Positions 25,135 to 31,124 of a stretch of 40,684 bases of DNA are shown here, piece after piece (the first letter of the stretch is position 1; every line of letters starts with the position of its first letter). The notes under the pieces are model-generated. The model was not told the DNA's origin. It did no database searches and saw nothing but the letters and a program-made list of their open reading frames with translations. Made by a program: the position numbers and the translations under genes. The stretch comes from Myxococcales bacterium (GTDB taxonomy: Bacteria > Myxococcota_A > UBA9160 > SZUA-336): assembly GCA_013215565.1 (NCBI GenBank), contig JABSQV010000004.1, forward strand, positions 110,591 to 151,274. The letters run 5' to 3'.

Positions 25135-25941
25135 GTGCCTCTCAAGTACATCTACCGGGGCGACCTCCCGCTGCTGATTCGCCATACGGGACCTACGACC
25201 CGGCCCGGAGTTGCTCCCGACACGAGCCGGGGTGAAGCGCTCGTCCTGATCCACGGAGCCGGGGGCAACCGGATGATCTTCGAGCCGCTGCTGGAACGGC
25301 TCGACGCGACCCACAGCCCGATCGCCTTCGACCTTCCCGGCCACGGCCGCTCCGGGGGGCTCGACAGCCTGCCCTCGATCGCGGCCATGGCGGAGTTGAC
25401 CCAGGCACTGGTCGAGAAACTCGGCGTTGCTCGCGCGGTTCTCGTCGGCTTCGACATGGGCAGCGCGATTGCGCTGGAATACGCACTCGCGGATCCGGAC
25501 GCGGTTCGGGCGCTGATCCTGCTCTCGCCTCCCGCGGGAGACGGGGTCGCTCCGCCGCTGCTCGAACGCTACCGCCGGGTGACCGAGGGAAAGGAAGGCA
25601 GGCCCTTTCGCCCGGAGCTGTTCGCCCCCGGCGCGGCTCCGGAACTCATGCGCTCCTGGTTCATGGGCGAACTCCAGACCGATCCACGCGCGACCTACGG
25701 AGACCTGCAGGCACTCGACGCCTGGCGTCCCGGGGGGCGACTCGCCGACCTCGCGACGCCGGCCTGCGCGATTTCGGGGGCGGAAAATCCCGACGATTCA
25801 CGCGCCGCCGACGCCCTCGCGGCTGCGCTGTCGGGCGCGAGTCGCGCGTCGATCGAGAAAGCCGGCCATCTGCTCCCGATCGAACAGCCGGATGCGGTCG
25901 CGGGCACGATCACGAGCTTCCTCGAGGGGCTCGAGAAGTGA
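25135..25941 (+). CDS. Alpha/beta hydrolase with an aspartate nucleophile motif
   Basis: 268 residues. The oxyanion HGAGGNR starts at His40, and the strand-5 elbow reads Gly105-Phe-Asp107-Met-Gly109, where lipases and esterases have Ser. Asp in that place is the hallmark of haloalkane/haloacetate dehalogenases and epoxide hydrolases, which form an ester with the substrate carbon. The C-terminal catalytic His is in KAGHLLPIEQP. The tyrosine pair of the epoxide-hydrolase cap cannot be confirmed. GTG at 25135 starts the gene; its stop overlaps the thiolase gene by GTGA, so it is the first gene of the operon up to 28972. Confidence 0.85.
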   Translation: MPLKYIYRGDLPLLIRHTGPTTRPGVAPDTSRGEALVLIHGAGGNRMIFEPLLERLDATHSPIAFDLPGHGRSGGLDSLPSIAAMAELTQALVEKLGVARAVLVGFDMGSAIALEYALADPDAVRALILLSPPAGDGVAPPLLERYRRVTEGKEGRPFRPELFAPGAAPELMRSWFMGELQTDPRATYGDLQALDAWRPGGRLADLATPACAISGAENPDDSRAADALAAALSGASRASIEKAGHLLPIEQPDAVAGTITSFLEGLEK

Positions 25942-27095
25942 GCCTCTCGGGCAAGGTCGCACTCGCCGGCGTCTACGAGCACCCGACCCGCTGGGCACCC
26001 GACAAGACCGACTGGCAGATCATGGCCGAGTCCGCGCGCGGGGCGCTCGAGGACTGCGGGCTCGAGAAGGGCGACGTGGACGGCCTGCTCGCGGCCGGGC
26101 TCGGAATGGGCGGCCTCGGCATCATCCAGCTCTCCGAGTACCTAGATCTGAAGCCGCGCTTCGTCGACAGCACGAACATCGGTGGGTCCTCGTTCGTCGC
26201 ACACGTCAATCACGCGGCGGCCGCGATCCACGCGGGCCTCTGTGAGGTGGCCCTGATCCTCTACGGAAGCACCGCGGCCTCGAGCGCGATGGCGATTGGT
26301 ACGGGCGGGCAGGCTGGCCGGGAACCCTCGGCCGCCTTCGTGGCGCCCTACGGACTCACGACCGTGGGCGGCTACGCCATGGCCGCACAGCTGCACATGC
26401 GCCGGTACGGAACCACCAGCGAGCAGCTCGCCCGGATTGCGGTCCAGACCCGCGAGCACGCGAGCCTGAACCCCGCCGCGAAGATGCGAAAACCGATCAC
26501 GATTGAGGACGTGCTCGCGAGCCGCGTCATCTCGGACCCGCTGCACCTGCTCGACTGTTGCATCATCTCCGATGGCGGCGGCGCGCTGATCGTGACGAGC
26601 ACGCAGCGCGCACGCGACCTGCGCAAGCGCCCGGTCCGGCTGCTCGGTTGTGGGGAGGCGGTCTGGCATCAGGAGACCGGGAGTCCCGACCTGCTGACGA
26701 TCGCGGCCCGGCAGTCCGGAGAGCGCGCCTTCGAAATGGCCGGCCTCACACCTCGCGAGATCGATTTGGCCATGGTCTACGACTCGTTCACGATCACGGT
26801 GCTGCTGACGCTCGAGAATCTGGGCTTCTGCAAACCCGGCGAAGGCGGACCCTTCGTAGAGGGCGACCGGCTCTCGCGAACCGGCGGGCTCCCGCTCAAC
26901 CTGGACGGCGGCGGGCTCTCGTCCAACCACCCCGGGATGCGCGGGATCTTCCTCGTGATCGAAGCCGTGAAGCAACTGCGCGGAGAATCCGGGCCGCGCC
27001 AGGTGGCCGACCCGGCGCTCGCGCTCGTGCACGGAACCGGCGGGCTTCTGACCACTCAGCACAGCGGTGCGACGCTGGTTCTGGGAGCCGACTGA
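25938..27095 (+). CDS. SCP-x/Ltp2-type thiolase-fold protein, probable retro-aldolase
   Basis: 385 residues of the thiolase fold, SCP-x branch. The nucleophile cysteine of true thiolases is missing: the helix start reads STNIGGSSFVAHV (78-90). The His motif is GGLSSNHPG (His331). Tyr281 in VYDSFTITVLL is of the kind used as acid/base in Ltp2 aldolases of steroid side-chain degradation. Ltp2 works only with a DUF35 partner, and a DUF35 gene follows with a one-base overlap (TGATG). So a retro-aldol cleavage of a beta-hydroxyacyl-CoA is more likely than thiolysis. The Tyr role is from known Ltp2 work; its equivalence here is inferred. Confidence 0.85.
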   Translation: MSLSGKVALAGVYEHPTRWAPDKTDWQIMAESARGALEDCGLEKGDVDGLLAAGLGMGGLGIIQLSEYLDLKPRFVDSTNIGGSSFVAHVNHAAAAIHAGLCEVALILYGSTAASSAMAIGTGGQAGREPSAAFVAPYGLTTVGGYAMAAQLHMRRYGTTSEQLARIAVQTREHASLNPAAKMRKPITIEDVLASRVISDPLHLLDCCIISDGGGALIVTSTQRARDLRKRPVRLLGCGEAVWHQETGSPDLLTIAARQSGERAFEMAGLTPREIDLAMVYDSFTITVLLTLENLGFCKPGEGGPFVEGDRLSRTGGLPLNLDGGGLSSNHPGMRGIFLVIEAVKQLRGESGPRQVADPALALVHGTGGLLTTQHSGATLVLGAD

Positions 27096-27505
27096 TGCCA
27101 GCCGAGATCAGGCACCCGAAGCCGGTTCCCGACTGGGAGACCCGCGTCTTCTGGGAGGGAATCCGCCGCCACGAGATCCTGCTGCAGCGCTGCGCGGACT
27201 GTTCGGCCGTCCAACACCGACCGCGCGCGATCTGCGCGACCTGCCTGTCGAGCCGCGTCGAGATCTTCGAGGCCAGCGGCCGGGGTACGGTCCATACTTA
27301 TACGGTCACCCATCAGAATCAGGCGCCCGCCTTTCGAGGCTCGGTCCCCTACGTGCTCGCATACGTCGACCTGGAGGAGGGGGTGCGCGTACTCACCAAC
27401 ATCATCGGGTGTGAGCCCGGCGAGGTGCAGATCGGCATGGACGTCGTCGTCGACTTCGAGGATCTCGACGAGGAGACTGCGGTGCCGAGGTTCCGGCGCG
27501 CATGA
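27095..27505 (+). CDS. DUF35 OB-fold, zinc-ribbon acyl-CoA partner protein
   Basis: 136 residues: an N-terminal helix, a rubredoxin-like zinc ribbon with Cys33-x2-Cys36 and Cys47-x2-Cys50, then the OB-fold with GRGTVHTYTVTHQ and a YVDLEEGVRVLTNI strand pair. DUF35 proteins bind acyl-CoA and pair with SCP-x thiolases; in ChsH2 the same module is fused to a MaoC hydratase. The frame continues upstream into the thiolase gene, but the ATG at 27095 overlapping the TGA decides the start. Its stop overlaps the PHP gene by ATGA. Confidence 0.9.
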   Translation: MPAEIRHPKPVPDWETRVFWEGIRRHEILLQRCADCSAVQHRPRAICATCLSSRVEIFEASGRGTVHTYTVTHQNQAPAFRGSVPYVLAYVDLEEGVRVLTNIIGCEPGEVQIGMDVVVDFEDLDEETAVPRFRRA

Positions 27506-28128
27506 TCCTGGACCTGCATACCCACTCGATCAAATCCGACGATGGAAGGGCGCGCGTCGAGACCTACTGCGGCTGGATCCGGAAACGCGAACTGCAGATC
27601 GAGGGCTTCGTGCTTACCGAGCACCGTCAGTTCGACGACGAGTCGGACTACCGCCCGCTCGAGCACGAGTTCGGGCTGCGGATCTTGAAGGGAAGCGAGG
27701 TCGAAACCGACTACGGGCACGTGCTGGTCTTCGGCGTCAACGACCGGATGCGCGCGGCCTTCGACTTCGCAGACATCGACCTGCCCCTCGGCCTGGTGCT
27801 GGAGGAGGCGAAGCGCTGCGGAGGAGTCGCGGTCCCGTGCCACCCGGGACGCCCCAGGGTCGGGATGTGCGCGCACTTCGCGGAGCGGGGCGCGGTCGAC
27901 GGCGTGCGAGTGATCGAGACCCGAAACGGCGGCAGCCGCAACGGAGAGGACGCCGCTGCGCTCGCGCTCGCGGAGAAGTTCGGGTACCGGGGGATCGGCG
28001 GGAGCGACGCGCACCTCGTGAGCCAGATCGGCCGGTGCGCCACTCGCTTCGAGGGTGCGATTCGAAACGAGGACGACCTGGTCCGGGCGATTCGCTCGGG
28101 AAAGTTCGAGGCCATCAGATGGACGTAG
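27502..28128 (+). CDS. PHP-domain metal-dependent phosphoesterase
   Basis: 208 residues with the PHP ligand set: His6 and His8 in DLHTH, His41 in TEH, Glu66, His73, His114 in PCHPGR, and Asp169/His171 in GGSDAH. The order fits the trinuclear-metal phosphoesterases related to the PolC/DnaE PHP domain and histidinol phosphatase. Substrate unknown. It sits in frame-overlap (ATGA with DUF35, 10 bases with the MaoC gene) in the middle of an acyl-CoA operon, where a phosphoesterase is not expected; it might act on CoA, a nucleotide or a phosphorylated lipid. Confidence 0.88.
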   Translation: MILDLHTHSIKSDDGRARVETYCGWIRKRELQIEGFVLTEHRQFDDESDYRPLEHEFGLRILKGSEVETDYGHVLVFGVNDRMRAAFDFADIDLPLGLVLEEAKRCGGVAVPCHPGRPRVGMCAHFAERGAVDGVRVIETRNGGSRNGEDAAALALAEKFGYRGIGGSDAHLVSQIGRCATRFEGAIRNEDDLVRAIRSGKFEAIRWT

Positions 28129-28574
28129 AAGCGATCAAGAAGAACTGGCTGAATCGGGAGTTCGACGTTGCGGAATTTCCCATCACGCAGGAACGGATCC
28201 TGGCCTACGTGCACGCCTGCGGAGAGACGGATCCGCGTTTCAGCGATCCCGAACACCCGGAGTTCCAGGCGCCCCCGACCTTCACGGCTCAGTACGTGGG
28301 CCGGCGGATCCTGCCCCGGGACTTTCCGATGCTGGGCTTCCGGGGCTTCGATGCCGGAAAGACCGTGGTCCTGCACGGTCCCGCCCGACCTGGCGACACG
28401 CTTTTCGCTCACAGCAAGATCGCGGACGCCTACGAAAAGACCGGCCGCTCGGGACGCATGGTCTTCCTGGTCCACCGCATGGAGTTCGTGAACCAGAAGG
28501 ACGAGCGGGTCTCGACCGTGGACTGGCGCATGGTGCGTCAGCCCGATCAGGAGCCGGAGAAGCGCGAGAAATGA
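28119..28574 (+). CDS. MaoC-like (FAS1-type N-terminal) hot-dog protein, first of a pair
   Basis: 151 residues. The frame is open from 27411, but the ATG at 28119 inside the end of the PHP gene gives the family's N-terminus. 'YVHACGETDPRFSD' (30-43) followed by 'APPTF' (51-55) is the pattern of the MaoC N-terminal/FAS1-dehydratase hot-dog. The Asp-x4-His of hydratase 2 is replaced here (Glu36, Phe41). Such subunits pair with a second MaoC protein as in HadAB or ChsH1/ChsH2 to hydrate enoyl-CoAs. Its stop overlaps the next gene by ATGA. Confidence 0.85.
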   Translation: MDVEAIKKNWLNREFDVAEFPITQERILAYVHACGETDPRFSDPEHPEFQAPPTFTAQYVGRRILPRDFPMLGFRGFDAGKTVVLHGPARPGDTLFAHSKIADAYEKTGRSGRMVFLVHRMEFVNQKDERVSTVDWRMVRQPDQEPEKREK

Positions 28575-28972
28575 GGTTCGAGGACATCGAGATCGGAGAC
28601 GAACTCCCGGCCGAGCAGCCCGACGTGCGGGTCGAGCGGGTTCGGGAATTCGCAAAGACGGCCGGGATGCTGACCGGGCGCTTCGTCGATCACCAGAAGG
28701 CGCGCGAGCAGGGTCTGCCGGGGGCGATCCTGCCCGGGATCATGAGTCAGGCGCTGCTGGCCGCGGTGATCCACCGCTGGGCACCCGGGTGCGCGATCCA
28801 GCAGATCGACACCGTGTTCCGCGCCCCGATCCTGGTGGACTCGCACCCGACGACCCGTGGCGTCGTCACGAGCACCGACGCCGGCGCGCAGACGGTGGAC
28901 GTCGACCTCACGATCGAGAACGAGGCCGGAGAGACCCGCGTGATCGGGACCGCGGTCGTGCGCCTGGACTGA
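28571..28972 (+). CDS. MaoC-like hot-dog protein, second of a pair
   Basis: 133 residues. FEDIEIGDELP (3-13) is the MaoC opening and 'TGRFVDHQKAREQGLPGAILPGIMSQAL' follows, where the hydratase motif is expected. Asp and His of the hydratase-2 motif (D-x-N-P-x-H) are Met33 and Phe38 here, so the usual active site is not complete in this subunit either. It ends the operon. ATG shares ATGA with the stop of its partner, which suggests a 1:1 heterodimer. A non-coding stretch of 393 bases follows. Confidence 0.85.
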   Translation: MRFEDIEIGDELPAEQPDVRVERVREFAKTAGMLTGRFVDHQKAREQGLPGAILPGIMSQALLAAVIHRWAPGCAIQQIDTVFRAPILVDSHPTTRGVVTSTDAGAQTVDVDLTIENEAGETRVIGTAVVRLD

Positions 28973-29365
28973 ATCCCAGCCGCGGACGCCAGATGCTGGA
29001 AAGCCCGGGCCGGATCCTCGCACTCGCGAGGGGAGGGGTATCCGACCCGGGCACTCCCAGCCCGGACCGCAAGGCCCGGGCGTTCGACCAGAACTGCAAT
29101 CCGTGTGCCTGAGCCGCGCGCGCACTTCGTCACCGGCAGATCGCGTAAAACTCGCATCTGAATCAGCTACTTCGCATGCTCCACGACGCATCCGCTCCGA
29201 CCCCGGGTGCCGCGCCGGCAGGGAGACCGCAGGAGAAAGCGCCAATTTGCGGATACGCATGACGGATTCCGGCCAGTCCGCGCCCGGCAGAAGCCGCGCG
29301 AGGTCGGGCGGAATCAGTGAGCGCGTCGTTGCCTGTACAATGCGGACGCGTAAACGGGGAGAGCC
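28973..29365. other. Long intergenic stretch with a structured 5' part
   Basis: The first 110 bases hold two strong hairpins, listed separately. The remainder (29100-29340) is mixed sequence without a supported frame. A TACAAT hexamer lies at 29337-29342 without a good -35, and GGGGAGAGCC (29354-29363) is the ribosome-binding site of the next gene. No tRNA is seen. Confidence 0.5.
29003..29081. ncRNA. Two tandem strong stem-loops, possible structured RNA or terminator
   Basis: Hairpin 1: arms 29003-29015 and 29040-29052 pair at 12 of 13 positions. A 6-base stem, CCTCGC/GCGAGG with loop ACTC (29016-29031), stacks directly inside, leaving GGAGGGGT unpaired. Hairpin 2: GCCCGG (29060-29065) pairs with CCGGGC (29076-29081); after an A-C mismatch come two more pairs closed by a GCAA tetraloop (29069-29072), a GNRA loop. 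They begin 31 bases after the second MaoC stop. No T-run follows on the plus strand. Strand and role are not known; no named RNA family fits. Confidence 0.4.
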
Positions 29366-29902
29366 GTGCGGCGCTGGTTCATTCTGTCTGCGATCGGTCG
29401 AGACCGCCCCGGCATAGTGGCCGACCTCGCGACACTGATCTTCAAATCGGAGGCGAATCTCGAGGATTCGCGCATGACGCTGCTCGGAAACGAGTTCGCG
29501 GCGATCCTGCTCTGTTCCGGCACCGCACCCGACCTGGAATCCAGGCTCAGGTTGGGTGCAGGTAGGCTGGAGTGGGAGAACCGGCTGACGGTCTTTCTGC
29601 GGCCGCTCGATGGGGAACCGCGGCCTGCGGTGCCGGCGCCGGGCACTCGCCTGGTTCGCATCGAGGCCGAAGGTCTGGACCGCGCTGGCATCGTCGCCGG
29701 CGTCTGCCGGACCCTGGCCGACCGCCGCTGCAACATTGCCGATCTGAGTTCGTCGACCCGCCCATCGGAGACCGGATCCACAATCTACCGCCTCTCGATC
29801 CTGGCAGAAGTGCCCGACCCGACCGACACGCAGGAACTCGAAGCCGCCCTCGATGACGCCGGGCGAAGCATCGGGGTCGAGGTCAGGATCGAGCCTGCCT
29901 GA
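29366..29902 (+). CDS. Tandem ACT-domain protein, GcvR-like
   Basis: 178 residues with two ACT domains: the first (3-75) opens with FILSAIGRDRPGIVADLATLIF, and the second (95-170) with RIEAEGLDRAGIVAGVCRTLADRRCNI. ACT pairs of this kind are found in GcvR, which antagonises GcvA in glycine-cleavage control, and in other amino-acid sensors. The ligand is not predictable. GTG at 29366 is preceded by GGGGAGAGCC. Next gene: an FAD oxidase, one base past this stop or overlapping by 50 if it uses an earlier ATG. Confidence 0.8.
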   Translation: MRRWFILSAIGRDRPGIVADLATLIFKSEANLEDSRMTLLGNEFAAILLCSGTAPDLESRLRLGAGRLEWENRLTVFLRPLDGEPRPAVPAPGTRLVRIEAEGLDRAGIVAGVCRTLADRRCNIADLSSSTRPSETGSTIYRLSILAEVPDPTDTQELEAALDDAGRSIGVEVRIEPA

Positions 29903-29903
29903 G

Positions 29904-31121
29904 GTGCCGGGCCGAAGCCGGGTCGCGGTCGTGGGCGCGGGGCTGGCGGGGCTCACGGCCGCACTGCGCCTCCAGTCCGCGGGCTTCGAGGTCACGGTCT
30001 TCGAGGCCCGGGGTCAGCCGGGAGGTCGCCTGCGCACCACGACGCTCGAGGGTGTCGAGTTCGACCCGATGCCACGGTTCCTTCCGGCCTTTGCCCCCGC
30101 GCTCGACGACCTGATCCGGGCCGCGGATCTGGCTGCCTGCGTGCGCTTCACGCCCGTGCCGCGACCGCCGGCTCGCGCGCTCCGCACGCGGCGCGTTCGC
30201 CGGATCCTGGAGCGCTTCGGGCCCGCCCTGGAACCCGCAGCGCCCGAACACGCGACGCGCCTCGACGACCGCAGTGCGTCGGATTTCGCGCGCCTCTACG
30301 CGGGCGCGGGCTTCGAGCGGCAGGCGGTGGCACCCGCGCTGGAGCTGTTCGGTCTGGATGCCCGGGCAACCAGCCGCCAGACCTTCATGTTGCTGCTCGA
30401 TGCGCAGGGGCGTGCCGCGCTGACGCTCGGGCTGGGCCTCGGCCGGCTGCCCGAACTGCTGGCGTGCCGGCTCTCGAAGCTGCGTCTGGAAGCACCGGTC
30501 GCCCGGATCGAGCCTTCTGGAAACGGACTCGAGCTTGCGAACGGCGAGCTGGTCGCAGCCGACGCCGTCGTGCTCGCCGTTCCCTCGACCGCGGTGCCAG
30601 CGCTGGTGCCCGACCTCTCACCGATCGAGGAGTTGTTCTTTTCGACGGCCGAAACTCTGCCGCGCACGGTACTGGCCGTTTCGGTTGCGCCGGCCCCCCG
30701 GGGTCCCGCGGTGCGGCAACCGCGGTCCCGGAACAAACGGCTGGCCGCGATCGTGCGTGCGACCGGTCACGCGCACGAAGGGGTTCCGGCCGCCGAGACC
30801 GAGATCCTGCTGCTGGCGGCCCGCGCGGGAACCCGCGCCGGCGAGCAGTGCGCGGCCGAGCTCCTGAACGAGGCCGAGTCGCTGCTTCCGGGGCTCGCGG
30901 CCCGTATCCGGGACCGGCGACTGATTCACGAGGAAAGCATGGTGGCGGGCTTCGAGGTTGGGCGCTATCGCGCGCTCGCGCGCCTGCGTCGCGCTGCGCG
31001 TGAGCGACGCACGCGACGTCGCATCGCGTGGTGCGGCGATTACCTCGTGGGCCCCCACCTGGAGGGCGCCGCGGCATCGGGCGTTCGCGCGGCGCTCGCG
31101 ATCCAGAAGAGCCTCGGCTGA
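29904..31121 (+). CDS. FAD-dependent amine oxidase/protoporphyrinogen-oxidase-like protein
   Basis: The FAD-binding Rossmann motif VAVVGAGLAGLTAALRLQSAG comes directly after a short leader, with GQPGGRL (about 36-42) as the second FAD contact and the C-terminal FAD segment 'WCGDYLVGPHLEGAAASG', as in amine oxidases, phytoene desaturases and HemY-type oxidases. 405 residues from GTG at 29904; an ATG at 29853 inside the ACT gene would add 17 residues, and neither start has a clear ribosome-binding site. Substrate unknown. Converges on mutS2 with 3 bases between stops. Confidence 0.8.
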   Translation: MPGRSRVAVVGAGLAGLTAALRLQSAGFEVTVFEARGQPGGRLRTTTLEGVEFDPMPRFLPAFAPALDDLIRAADLAACVRFTPVPRPPARALRTRRVRRILERFGPALEPAAPEHATRLDDRSASDFARLYAGAGFERQAVAPALELFGLDARATSRQTFMLLLDAQGRAALTLGLGLGRLPELLACRLSKLRLEAPVARIEPSGNGLELANGELVAADAVVLAVPSTAVPALVPDLSPIEELFFSTAETLPRTVLAVSVAPAPRGPAVRQPRSRNKRLAAIVRATGHAHEGVPAAETEILLLAARAGTRAGEQCAAELLNEAESLLPGLAARIRDRRLIHEESMVAGFEVGRYRALARLRRAARERRTRRRIAWCGDYLVGPHLEGAAASGVRAALAIQKSLG

Positions 31122-31124
31122 ACC

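Noticed and set aside
26142..27062. Minus-strand frame opposite the thiolase gene
   Set aside because: Antisense to a complete thiolase-fold protein in a continuous overlapping operon.
28999..29011. Resemblance to the RNase P RNA motif GGAAAGUCCGGGC
   Set aside because: Only this segment is similar. The conserved RNase P core elements do not follow and the local bases form simple hairpins instead.
29354..29363. GGGGAGAG as a glycine-riboswitch element ahead of a GcvR-like gene
   Set aside because: It sits at ribosome-binding distance from the GTG and the rest of the glycine aptamer is absent; the following bases are coding.
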